The position numbers and the translations under genes are program-made. DNA of 64,000 nt from JAVBPE01 sp031549865 (lineage in GTDB: Bacteria > Bacillota_I > Bacilli_A > Acholeplasmatales > Anaeroplasmataceae). Numbering within the stretch: position 1 is the stretch's first letter; every line of letters begins with the position of its first letter. This document shows, piece by piece, positions 26,492-35,303 of the stretch. The notes below the pieces were generated by a model, which was not told the origin of the DNA, searched no databases, and saw only the letters and a list, made by a program, of their open reading frames with translations. Where the stretch lies: NCBI GenBank assembly GCA_031549865.1, contig JAVBPE010000004.1, forward strand, positions 1-64,000, in the 5' to 3' direction.

Positions 26492-27841
26492 TTACTTGCT
26501 ATATACTTTTAAATCTTCATTAACTTCTATTTCTTCAATTTTTGAATCTGGAATTTTTGTAATTTGTTCAAACTTATTAGAGATTTTTTGAGAAGTTGTA
26601 TTTATTTTTTTAACTCCTTCAGACACTTTATTAATATCCTTTTCTAAATCATTCCAGCGTTCTTTATATCGATCAAATTCAATAGCTAAAGCTTTAATAT
26701 TTTCCTTTATAACCAGTATATTTTTAGATTGCTTAATATTTTGTAATAATGTCGCAACAGTAGTTAAGAAAGCTATAAATGTTGTAGGTGATGTTAACCA
26801 TACGCGTTTCTTTTGAGCTTCTAAAATTAAATCAGAGTGATTTGCATTTATTTCGGCAAAGACTGCTTCACTTGGAATAAACATTATTGCTTGTTCAGAT
26901 GTTACTCCGTTAATAATATATTTTAAACTAATATCATTAATTTTCTTCTTTATATCTTGTTTAAACAATCCCGAATATTCTTTACGTTCAATTTCATTAG
27001 TTGTATTTTGCATTTTAAGATAATTTTCTAAAGGAAATTTAGAGTCAACACTTAATAATCCCACAGGGTCAGGGCATTTAATTACTGCATCTGCGATAAA
27101 ACCATTATCAAATTTATATTGAAGTTCATAAACATTATTATTTTCTAAATCACCAAAGACATTACTTAAAATAGTCGATAATTGAACTTCTCCAAATATC
27201 CCTCTTTGTTTTTGATTACTTAAAATATTTTGGAGACTCACAACATTATCTTGAACTTTTTCAATTTGTTTTTGTGCTTCTGTTATTTTAGTAATAGATT
27301 CTAACATTGATTTAAATGAATCATTTGTTTGTTTGAATCCTTCATCAAGTTGCCCCTTAACTTGGTCATTTAATTTTTTAATTTCATCTTGTAAAAACTT
27401 AATAACACGATCTGAAAAAACTGTAAAATTATTACTTATTTCTTTTATTTTTTCTTCTAATTTATTATTCATTTTTAACTGATTTTCGTTTAAATTATTC
27501 GTAATATTGGTATTTATTTTATTAAATTCATCAGTTATATTTTTTATATTTTGATTTAATAAATTTATCGTATCAATCTTAAAATCATTAATATTTTTGT
27601 TTAAACTTGTATTTAAGTTATTAAACATTTCTTGATTATTCAATTTTTGTTTATCTAAGGATAATTTATCTAAAATAACATCTTTTAATTCATTTTGATT
27701 CTTAATAACTTCCGTAAAATCTATAGATTTTTCTTCTTTGCTTTTATTTTTAGTAATTAATAAATATATCAATAATCCTATTGCAATAATTAATAAACAT
27801 ATAATTACAATATTAAAAGTTAAAGTTATATCTAATAGCAT
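26492..27841 (-). CDS. rmuC: DNA recombination protein RmuC
   Basis: A 449-aa protein with one N-terminal helix (residues 8-29), an extended Asn/Lys-rich coiled coil (about 45-215) and the RmuC domain (about 220-400) with QRGIFGEVQLSTIL, VDSKFPLENYL and AIMFIPSEAVFAEI. Members limit inversions and are thought to act on DNA ends; a membrane-tethered nuclease-like role is proposed in the family. A second membrane-anchored nuclease-like gene lies directly upstream. Terminated by a strong hairpin. Confidence 0.92.
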   Translation of the reverse strand: MLLDITLTFNIVIICLLIIAIGLLIYLLITKNKSKEEKSIDFTEVIKNQNELKDVILDKLSLDKQKLNNQEMFNNLNTSLNKNINDFKIDTINLLNQNIKNITDEFNKINTNITNNLNENQLKMNNKLEEKIKEISNNFTVFSDRVIKFLQDEIKKLNDQVKGQLDEGFKQTNDSFKSMLESITKITEAQKQIEKVQDNVVSLQNILSNQKQRGIFGEVQLSTILSNVFGDLENNNVYELQYKFDNGFIADAVIKCPDPVGLLSVDSKFPLENYLKMQNTTNEIERKEYSGLFKQDIKKKINDISLKYIINGVTSEQAIMFIPSEAVFAEINANHSDLILEAQKKRVWLTSPTTFIAFLTTVATLLQNIKQSKNILVIKENIKALAIEFDRYKERWNDLEKDINKVSEGVKKINTTSQKISNKFEQITKIPDSKIEEIEVNEDLKVYSK

Positions 27842-27907
27842 ATTATCACGTCCTTATATTTCAATTTTATCATAAAATATTATTTTATTATTTAATAATT
27901 ATTGGAA

Positions 27908-28729
27908 TTAATATTTATCACTTTTTCCTAAATTGCATCTATCACATAATGTTTGCAAATTCTTCATTTCAGTCAATCCCCCTCTAGAGATTGGAATTAT
28001 ATGATCAACATGTAATTGTACTCCCATTTGGGCTGTTGATCCACAAATTACACACTTATATCCATCCCGTTTTAATACATCATACCTAGTTGATAAACTC
28101 ATTTTAGAACGTTCCAATTTTCGTTTATATTGTTCTTTTTGATGTAATTTAATCTTATTTTCAACATCATTAAATAATTTCATAAAACTTTGTTCATAAC
28201 AAATATAATTCTTTGAGTAATGATTGCGTCCTTTTGGGCTAGCATAATAAAGTCTTAAATTAAAAGTAATTCCCATCCATATTATAGTATTATCTTTTAT
28301 TAACTTTTTTTCAATTTTATAAAATTTATCTTCATTAATGCCTAAAGATTTTATTTTATCCTTTGAGGTAGGTATATATATTTTACTAAATTCATAAATA
28401 TAAGAATTGAATAAATTTTTATACTTTATAATTTCTTCTTTTATATTATTATAATAATCATATTTATCTTCAATATCAATAATAAAAGCATCAACTTCAG
28501 TTAATCTATCGTAAATAGCTTTTGTTTTACAAATTTTATTATATTTATAAATTATTGGATCAATATTAATCATTTTATATCGAGTATTTAAATTAATCAA
28601 ATTTATAAAAGCTTCACTATTTTTCTTAATTTTTACATAAATTCTATATTTACTAAAAATAATTATTGCAACTATTATAATTATGGTAATTATAATTATG
28701 GAAGTTACAAGTATAATAATTTTATCCAT
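27908..28729 (-). CDS. Membrane-anchored HNH endonuclease
   Basis: A 273-aa protein: one very hydrophobic N-terminal helix (residues 4-26), a helical middle of about 170 aa without a recognised fold, and a C-terminal HNH domain (about 210-270) with RDGYKCVICG, VDHIIPISRGG and CDRCN, including both CxxC-type zinc pairs and the catalytic His. The domain is of the McrA/5-methylcytosine-type HNH class. Its target is unknown. Together with adjacent RmuC it makes a pair of membrane-tethered DNA-end proteins; a defence or uptake-DNA role is speculative. Confidence 0.82.
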   Translation of the reverse strand: MDKIIILVTSIIIITIIIIVAIIIFSKYRIYVKIKKNSEAFINLINLNTRYKMINIDPIIYKYNKICKTKAIYDRLTEVDAFIIDIEDKYDYYNNIKEEIIKYKNLFNSYIYEFSKIYIPTSKDKIKSLGINEDKFYKIEKKLIKDNTIIWMGITFNLRLYYASPKGRNHYSKNYICYEQSFMKLFNDVENKIKLHQKEQYKRKLERSKMSLSTRYDVLKRDGYKCVICGSTAQMGVQLHVDHIIPISRGGLTEMKNLQTLCDRCNLGKSDKY

Positions 28730-28748
28730 TTTTTTCCCTTTTATTATC

Positions 28749-29600
28749 TTATTTTAACATATATAAAATTCCAATTGTTCCCTTACCACAGTGGCTGCTT
28801 ATAACACAACCGGCATTTGTTGAAAAAATATTGGCATTAGGATATTTTCCTTTTAATACTTCCATTAAATATTTTTCATATTCTACTGCTAATGAATGAG
28901 TAACAATAATATTTTCTAAATCTAAATTATCTTTATCTGCTTCAATCATATCTAATAAGGCGTTTAAAGCTACCTTCATTTTTCCATGAGGCATTTTACC
29001 AACAGTCATTTTTCCATCACGAACAACTATAATTGGCTTAATTTTTAAAAACGTTCCAAAGAAATTAGCAATTCCAGAACATCTTCCACCTTTATATAAG
29101 TATTCCATTGTTTCAATCGCAAATTGACTCTTAACTAAATCTGAATTTTTTTTCATTTTATCAATAATGAAGTCAATAGATTCACCTTCACGTATATAAC
29201 GTGCAGCCTTTAATAATTGAAGCCCTATTCCTGTTGATAGATTTTTAGAATCAATGATATGAATCTTTTCTTCATTAATTTCTCGTGCAGCTAAAATAGC
29301 ATTTTCATGTGTTCTAGATAGACTACTTGATATTCCCGTATAAATAACCTCATATCCTTCGTCTACATATTTTTTAAATAATTCCATAAATGTTGGAATT
29401 GAAATTGCTGCTGTTTTAGGTAATTCATTCTTTGCTTCTACATATTTATATAATTCTTCAGTTGTAATATCTTCTCCATCTTGATAAGAAGAATCTGAAA
29501 AATTAACATATAACGGTATTTTTATTATATTATTTTTTTTCAATAATTCATTTGGAAGATCGTTAGTACTATCTGTTATTAAAACAATTTTATTCATCAT
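28749..29600 (-). CDS. DegV family fatty-acid-binding protein
   Basis: A 283-aa cytoplasmic protein with the DegV N-terminal TDSTNDLP, IPLYVNF, TAAISIPTFMELF (ligand-site Ser/Thr region), GRCSGIANFFGTFLKIKPI and the C-terminal CGKGTIGILY. DegV/FakB proteins hold an acyl chain for phosphorylation by FakA; no fakA gene is in the window. Two adjacent ATG codons (29600 and 29597) are possible starts behind GAGGTG. Confidence 0.93.
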   Translation of the reverse strand: MMNKIVLITDSTNDLPNELLKKNNIIKIPLYVNFSDSSYQDGEDITTEELYKYVEAKNELPKTAAISIPTFMELFKKYVDEGYEVIYTGISSSLSRTHENAILAAREINEEKIHIIDSKNLSTGIGLQLLKAARYIREGESIDFIIDKMKKNSDLVKSQFAIETMEYLYKGGRCSGIANFFGTFLKIKPIIVVRDGKMTVGKMPHGKMKVALNALLDMIEADKDNLDLENIIVTHSLAVEYEKYLMEVLKGKYPNANIFSTNAGCVISSHCGKGTIGILYMLK

Positions 29601-29983
29601 AATTCTACACCTCTTCTATCCATTTTACAAAAAAAAACCAAGAAAGTAAAGCATAGTTTACTTCAAAGTTTTATTTAAGTCATTATTATAGATGCACTAA
29701 CTACAATATTTTTTATTTATACTTCTAATTAATACATTACGATATATAAAGTACAAGATGCTTCATTATCTTTTGATACGCTTGCCAAAATACTACTTTT
29801 AATCTTTAGAAAAACTTTTATTTATATTACTGCTCCATACTAGCCATAAGTATATATAATTTCAACAATCTTTCTAATTTATTTTATCATAAAAAAAATA
29901 AGAGCCAAAACCCTTACTTTCTTTTTAGGAAATGATATTGATATTTCTTAAAATATCTAATTCATTATTCAAAATAAAATTAA
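29601..29983 (-). other. 383-base intergenic region with no intact gene
   Basis: It holds an AAGTAAA/TTTACTT hairpin followed by a long T-run at about 29625-29665 on the minus strand. It also holds the ABC-exporter terminator near 29897-29921 and a short coding-like minus-strand stretch at about 29735-29810 (ends TLYIVMY then stop) that may be the end of a decayed gene. No RNA family is recognised. Confidence 0.4.
29897..29921 (-). terminator. Terminator of the ABC-exporter operon
   Basis: AAGGG-TTTTGG-CTCTT stem (one G-U pair) followed by TTATTTTTTTT on the minus strand. Confidence 0.6.
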
Positions 29984-31819
29984 TTACTGCATTAGTTTTT
30001 CTTCTTGTTCTTTTTGGAATTGGTTTCGATATAATTCAAAGTAATAACCTTTAAGGGCTAAAAGTTCTTTATGTGTACCACTTTCAACAACTTTCCCCTC
30101 GTCCATTACTAAAATAAGATCCGCATTAACGACAGTCGATAAGCGGTGCGCAATCATAAAACTAGTACGTCCTTTTAAAACAACTTCTATAGCTTTTTGG
30201 ATTAAATACTCAGCCTTTGTGTCAATAGATGATGTCGCCTCATCTAGTACTAATATTTTAGGACTAGAAATAATTGCTCGAGCAAAAGATATCAATTGTT
30301 TCTCACCTAGTGATAATTTATTTCCACCTTCACCAACCATTGTATTATAGCCGTTTTCTAGTTTTGAAATAAAGTCATGAGCACTTACCAAAATTGCAGC
30401 GTTAATTACTTCCTCATCTGTTGCATCTAATTTTCCATATCTGATATTTTCCATTATTGAACCACTAAATAATTGTGGTGTTTGAAGGACATATCCTAAA
30501 TTAGAGTGTAACCATGTAAGTGAACGATCTTTATAATTTTTTCCATCGATAAGAATTTCTCCACTAGTGGGCTCATAGAAACGACAAATTAGATTAACAA
30601 TAGTTGATTTTCCACTTCCGGTATGACCAACTAAAGCGACATTAGATCCTGCTTTAATATGAAGATTAAAGTCATGCAAAACCTGTTCGCCTTTTTCGTA
30701 CGTAAAACTAACATTCTTAAATTCTACTTCTCCAATTAATTCTTCAAAATTTTCATATTTAGGCTCAAAAATAGTTCCATATTTTTCTATAACTTCATCT
30801 GTATCAATTATTTTTGGTTTTGCTTCTATTAATGTTATTATTCTTTCAGCAGAAGCTTGTGCTTGTTGGAAGTCTCCTAAAACTCTAGACACTTGCATTA
30901 CAGGGTCAAAGAATTTAATAGTGTAATCTACATATAAATATAATGCAGATACTGCAAACGAAGTTTCTAAAACCATAATTCCACCTGCATATAATGTTGC
31001 TCCAACACCTGCATATCCTAATATAAATATAACGGGACCAAACATTGCTGATATTAATGCTGCATGAAGTGCTGCTTTTTTATATTTGTTTGCTTTAAAA
31101 TGAAATTCTTCACGATTTAAATCTTCAATAACTAAACTTTTAGTTGTTTTACTCCCCATGAATCCTTCATTATAGGCAGCTGTTATTTCACTATTAATCT
31201 TTCTAGCATTACGGTATGCATAAAGCATTTTACGTCTAAAGAATATCGCAAAAACTAACAATATAGGAAGCAAAATTAAAATGATAACTGCAAGTTTAAT
31301 GTTTGTAATCATTAATACAATTAAAATACCCGTCATTGTAAATAATCCCCATAATAAATCAACACAACCCCATGAGATGATATTAGATAATTTTCTAGCA
31401 TCACTAGTCATACGGGCCATAATCCAACCTTGTGGAGTTTGATCAAAATAACTAAATGATAATTGTTGCAATTTTAAATATGCTTCTTTTCTAAGTTCAT
31501 AAGAAGTGCGGGCTTCAATAATTCCGCATAATTTTATAAATAACCAAACTGAACCACCATAAAAAAATGTAAATATAATATATAAGCCAATAAATAATGC
31601 CACATTATCAAAGCGGTTAGGATCAGTACTTTCAAAAAATGTCTTTATTCCGTATTGATTTATTAAGGGATAAGTAACATCAAGTACTGCCAGTAGCAAT
31701 ATCGATAATATCAATGATATAAAAACTTTTTTATCTTTTAAAACTGTTGTAATAATTTTTTTCCAAGGGTGTAAGTCTTTATTTTGACCTAAATCTTCTT
31801 CTTCGAATTGCTTTTTCAT
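29984..31819 (-). CDS. ABC exporter half-transporter (consensus-site partner)
   Basis: A 611-aa type IV ABC exporter half: six helices (residues about 25-320) and an ATPase domain with Walker A GHTGSGKST, degenerate signature LSLGEKQ, Walker B ILVLDEATSSID with the catalytic Glu, and an AHRLST H-loop. The partner gene has the opposite pattern, so the two form a heterodimer with one active and one degenerate site, as in BmrCD or TM287/288. The ATG at 31819 overlaps the upstream TGA (TGATG) behind GGAGGTGA, and I prefer it to the TTG at 31822. The substrate is unknown; multidrug or lipid export is typical. Confidence 0.9.
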   Translation of the reverse strand: MKKQFEEEDLGQNKDLHPWKKIITTVLKDKKVFISLILSILLLAVLDVTYPLINQYGIKTFFESTDPNRFDNVALFIGLYIIFTFFYGGSVWLFIKLCGIIEARTSYELRKEAYLKLQQLSFSYFDQTPQGWIMARMTSDARKLSNIISWGCVDLLWGLFTMTGILIVLMITNIKLAVIILILLPILLVFAIFFRRKMLYAYRNARKINSEITAAYNEGFMGSKTTKSLVIEDLNREEFHFKANKYKKAALHAALISAMFGPVIFILGYAGVGATLYAGGIMVLETSFAVSALYLYVDYTIKFFDPVMQVSRVLGDFQQAQASAERIITLIEAKPKIIDTDEVIEKYGTIFEPKYENFEELIGEVEFKNVSFTYEKGEQVLHDFNLHIKAGSNVALVGHTGSGKSTIVNLICRFYEPTSGEILIDGKNYKDRSLTWLHSNLGYVLQTPQLFSGSIMENIRYGKLDATDEEVINAAILVSAHDFISKLENGYNTMVGEGGNKLSLGEKQLISFARAIISSPKILVLDEATSSIDTKAEYLIQKAIEVVLKGRTSFMIAHRLSTVVNADLILVMDEGKVVESGTHKELLALKGYYFELYRNQFQKEQEEKLMQ

Positions 31820-33627
31820 CAAAACTCACCTCCAAGTAAACTATAAAACTCCTCTTCAAGTTCTCCTTGAATACCCCATAAATCTTTATAAAGTCCATCT
31901 AATTTTACTAACTCTTCATGTGTTCCAATTTGAGAAATAGTTCCATTATCTAAAACTATAATCTTATCAGCTTCTTTAGCCGTAGTTGTTCTATGTGTAA
32001 TTATAATCATTGTTTGCTTTTTATCTTTGTTTTTTAAAGCACTGCGAATCATTAAATCAGTTTTAGTATCAAGCGCACTTAATGAATCATCAAAAATAAT
32101 TATTGGCGATTCATCTACTAAAATTCTAGCTATCGCTACTCTTTGTTTTTGCCCACCTGATAATGTTGTTCCTTTTTCACCAACTAAAGTATCATAGCCA
32201 TTTTCAAATTTCATTACTTCATCATGAAGTGATGCTATTTTAGATGCACGATGAATTGATGTTTCGTCTTTTGCTTTAGTAGTTATTCCAATATTTTCAT
32301 AAACTGTTTTAGAATATAAGAATGGATCTTGTAAAACAATTTTAATATTCTTCCTTAAATATCTTTTTTCAATTTCCTTAAGTTCAATACCATCTATTTT
32401 TATAGAACCATCATTATACTCAAGCATTCTTGTGAGTAAATTACAAATAGTTGATTTTCCACTTCCAGTCTTACCAACTATAGCAATAGTTTCACCAGCA
32501 TTTATATTAAATGAAATACCATTTAATAATGATTTGTTGTCGTCATCAAATTTAAACTTAACATTTTTAAACTCTATATTGCCATTAATTTGTGGCATAA
32601 GTGTGCCATTATCGATGAACTCTGATGGTTCTTCTAACACTTCTTCTATTCTTCCTAAAGCAACTATCGTTTTACCGAACTCAGCTATAATTCTACCCAA
32701 TCCTCTTATTGGCCAAATAAGCATTCCCATTAATAGTAGACAGGCAGTAATATCCCCAACGTCTACTAAGCCTTGTTTCGCCAAGATAATACCTACGCTA
32801 AATGTTAATACATATTGTAGCATTACCATTCCATCACTACTACCCCAATATATCGCCATCATATTTGAGAATTTTTGAATTGAATCAGAATAACTTTTAT
32901 TCGCTTTATCCATTTTTTCAAATTCAAATTTTTCATTTGAGAAAGCTCTAACTACTCTTGAAGAATTCACATTTTCTTGAATAATTGTTGTCATATTACT
33001 TTCTAAATCTTCAATACGTTTAAATGTACGATAAACATATTTAAAATAAATAACTGAAGATATTCCAGAAATAGGTACTATAATTAAACTTACCCACATT
33101 AATGTGGGATTTATTTTATATACTTGCATTGCCCCTATAAAAATAGTGAAAAATATATTAAATAAATCTGGAAGCTTTCCTGAAAAGAATCCACTTGATG
33201 TATCTATATCAGAAGTTGATCTTTGGATTAAATCTCCGGTATCTACTCTATTATGATATGTATATGATAAATCTCCAATATGATCATATAGATTAATCCT
33301 CATATCATTTGCTATTTTTTCTGTTAAAAAACCAGTTAAATAGTTATTTATAAAACGCAAAATTGATCTTACAGCTTGAAGTGCAATCATTGATGATGCT
33401 ACTATTAAAATCACTTGTATTATATCTGTGTAATTATCATAAAAGTTAGTTAACCATTTTGGTAAATTAACATTTAAATCCTCATTCCTTAGCAGCTTAA
33501 ATACATATTGAACAAAAAGCGGAAGGTAAGAATATAACCATTGCAATAATGCATTTAAACCAATGATTAAGAAAATATAAAGTATATATTTTTTACCCCA
33601 CTTATATAAATTTTTTAATCCTTTCAT
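31819..33627 (-). CDS. ABC exporter half-transporter (degenerate-site partner)
   Basis: A 602-aa half-transporter: six helices (about 15-320), Walker A GKTGSGKST, canonical signature LSGGQKQ and Walker B IIIFDDSLSALD, where Asp replaces the catalytic Glu. Combined with the partner's LSLGE signature this makes the inactive nucleotide site of a heterodimeric exporter. GGAGGATTTT in front of the ATG at 33627 decides the start. An Lrp-type regulator lies upstream, separated by a terminator-like hairpin whose T-run abuts the ribosome-binding site. Confidence 0.9.
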   Translation of the reverse strand: MKGLKNLYKWGKKYILYIFLIIGLNALLQWLYSYLPLFVQYVFKLLRNEDLNVNLPKWLTNFYDNYTDIIQVILIVASSMIALQAVRSILRFINNYLTGFLTEKIANDMRINLYDHIGDLSYTYHNRVDTGDLIQRSTSDIDTSSGFFSGKLPDLFNIFFTIFIGAMQVYKINPTLMWVSLIIVPISGISSVIYFKYVYRTFKRIEDLESNMTTIIQENVNSSRVVRAFSNEKFEFEKMDKANKSYSDSIQKFSNMMAIYWGSSDGMVMLQYVLTFSVGIILAKQGLVDVGDITACLLLMGMLIWPIRGLGRIIAEFGKTIVALGRIEEVLEEPSEFIDNGTLMPQINGNIEFKNVKFKFDDDNKSLLNGISFNINAGETIAIVGKTGSGKSTICNLLTRMLEYNDGSIKIDGIELKEIEKRYLRKNIKIVLQDPFLYSKTVYENIGITTKAKDETSIHRASKIASLHDEVMKFENGYDTLVGEKGTTLSGGQKQRVAIARILVDESPIIIFDDSLSALDTKTDLMIRSALKNKDKKQTMIIITHRTTTAKEADKIIVLDNGTISQIGTHEELVKLDGLYKDLWGIQGELEEEFYSLLGGEF

Positions 33628-33645
33628 AAAATCCTCCAAAAAAAA

Positions 33646-33665
33646 TAAGGGCCAAATATGACCCT
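33646..33665 (-). terminator. Terminator or attenuator between the Lrp gene and the exporter
   Basis: AAGGGTC-ATATTT-GGCCCTT followed by ATTTTTTTT on the minus strand. It ends only a few bases before the exporter ribosome-binding site, so the exporter may depend on readthrough. Confidence 0.75.
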
Positions 33666-33666
33666 T

Positions 33667-34137
33667 TTAATCTAACGGTATAGTATTTGTTTGTTTATCC
33701 ACACCGATGACCATAGAAGTTTCAACATTGCTAACTCCAGGAACAGCCATAATTTTATCAATAACAAAGTCACGATAAAACTTTAGGTCGTATGCTACAA
33801 TTTTTAATAAAAATGAAGCATCACCTGTAATGGTATAACACTCAACAATTTGAGGAATACGATTAGTTTCGTCTATAAATCTTGAAGATGTCTCACGGTT
33901 ACATGGCGATAATACTACTTTGGCAAATGCAGTAACTTGGTATCCAATCTTCTTTTCATCTATAATAGTCGTAAATTTTTTTATTACAGCTTGTTCTTTT
34001 AAATTTTTCGTACGTAATAAACAAGATGATGGTGCTAAGCCGATTTTTTCTGATAATTCTTTATTAGAAATTGAGCCATCTTCTTGTAATAAACGTAATA
34101 TTTCTTTATCAAATTTATCTAATACTATATCTGACAT
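33667..34137 (-). CDS. Lrp/AsnC family regulator
   Basis: A 156-aa DNA-binding regulator: an N-terminal winged helix (LDKFDKEILRLLQEDG, ELSEKIGLAPSSCLLRTKNL) and a C-terminal RAM ligand-binding domain (ECYTITGDASFLLKIVA, PGVSNVETSMVIG). Family members sense amino acids and act as octamers. It lies directly upstream of the ABC exporter pair and is the natural candidate to control it. GGGAGGTG precedes the ATG. Confidence 0.92.
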   Translation of the reverse strand: MSDIVLDKFDKEILRLLQEDGSISNKELSEKIGLAPSSCLLRTKNLKEQAVIKKFTTIIDEKKIGYQVTAFAKVVLSPCNRETSSRFIDETNRIPQIVECYTITGDASFLLKIVAYDLKFYRDFVIDKIMAVPGVSNVETSMVIGVDKQTNTIPLD

Positions 34138-34169
34138 GTAGACACCTCCCTTTCGTATAAATTAAGATA

Positions 34170-34198
34170 ATTATACCACAATCTATTATGTAAGTAAA
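34170..34198 (-). promoter_or_regulatory. Promoter of the Lrp gene
   Basis: On the minus strand TTTACT (34198-34193) and TATAAT (34175-34170) are spaced by 17 bases. Confidence 0.55.
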
Positions 34199-34253
34199 TA
34201 TAACAACCGAATAAAATACAATGAAAACTTATATTTTTCGTACATTATTCAAT

Positions 34254-35282
34254 CTAAATTTTGGTTTTAATATATAATATAAAGTTTTTGCATGTATCTA
34301 TTTTAGTGTCAAATGACGTGCAAAATCTTATTACACTTTCTTCATTATTTAAGCGCTCTATAATTTCAAAACCATAATCTTCTTTAATTTCATTAATTAG
34401 TTTATCCTTAAATATCGGAAATATTTGATTTGTGCTTGAATTACTATAAAACTTAAAGCCTAAATTTTTCAGTTCTGTTTCTAAATAATTTGCACATTCA
34501 TTTTCGTGACGACCTATTTCAAAAAATAAATCATCTTCAAATAACACTTCATAACCAATACTGCAGGCATAACCTTTTGATAACATTGCCCCGTGATGCT
34601 TAATATTATATCTAAATTCTTTTTTTAACTCATCGTTAATTAATACTAATGCTTCTCCCATGAAGTTTCCATGCTTAGTTCCACCAATATAGAACGCATC
34701 TGTAAGATTTGCTAAATCATTTAGCGTTATATCATTATCTATACTTGATAAGGCAGAACCTAATCTCGCCCCATCCATATATAAATATAACCCTAAATCT
34801 TTACAAGTTTTATTTATCTCAATAAGTTCCGATTTCCTATATATAGTTCCCACTTCTGTAGAATTAGAAATATATACCATTTTAGGTTTAACCATATGGC
34901 AGTCTGCATGTAGCTTACATACATTTTTTATTTCATCTACAGTTATTTTACCAGCTATTCCCTTAGTAACTAAACACTTATGCCCTACACCTTCAATTGC
35001 GCCTGTCTCATGAACATTAATATGTCCGCTATCTACACATATAACAGCTTCAAAATTTTTAAGTGCACTTGAAATCATTACCATATTAGTTTGTGTTCCA
35101 CCAACTAAAAAATGAATATCGCATCTTTCATAATCCATTTTTTCTTTAATTAATCTAGTCGCATTTTCGGTATGTCTATCTAATCCATAACCTATATTTT
35201 GTTCATATCCTATATCTAATAATCTCTTTATTATTTTTTCATGGGCAAAGCATGAATAATCATTTGTAAATCTATAAATCAT
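34254..35282 (-). CDS. Threonine aldolase-like PLP enzyme
   Basis: A 342-aa fold-type I PLP enzyme of the beta-eliminating-lyase/threonine-aldolase group. It shows VGGTQTNMVMI (phosphate region), VHETGAIEGVGH, LYMDGARLGSAL (Asp that contacts the PLP nitrogen) and the Schiff-base Lys in IGGTKHG. Such enzymes cleave L-threonine or allo-threonine to glycine and acetaldehyde. I chose the ATG at 35282, as AAAGAAAG lies 11 bases upstream; a GTG at 35294 is the alternative. It follows the hybrid kinase gene by about 20 bases, an odd pairing. Confidence 0.87.
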   Translation of the reverse strand: MIYRFTNDYSCFAHEKIIKRLLDIGYEQNIGYGLDRHTENATRLIKEKMDYERCDIHFLVGGTQTNMVMISSALKNFEAVICVDSGHINVHETGAIEGVGHKCLVTKGIAGKITVDEIKNVCKLHADCHMVKPKMVYISNSTEVGTIYRKSELIEINKTCKDLGLYLYMDGARLGSALSSIDNDITLNDLANLTDAFYIGGTKHGNFMGEALVLINDELKKEFRYNIKHHGAMLSKGYACSIGYEVLFEDDLFFEIGRHENECANYLETELKNLGFKFYSNSSTNQIFPIFKDKLINEIKEDYGFEIIERLNNEESVIRFCTSFDTKIDTCKNFILYIKTKI

Positions 35283-35303
35283 ATCTATATACACTTTCTT
35301 TTT

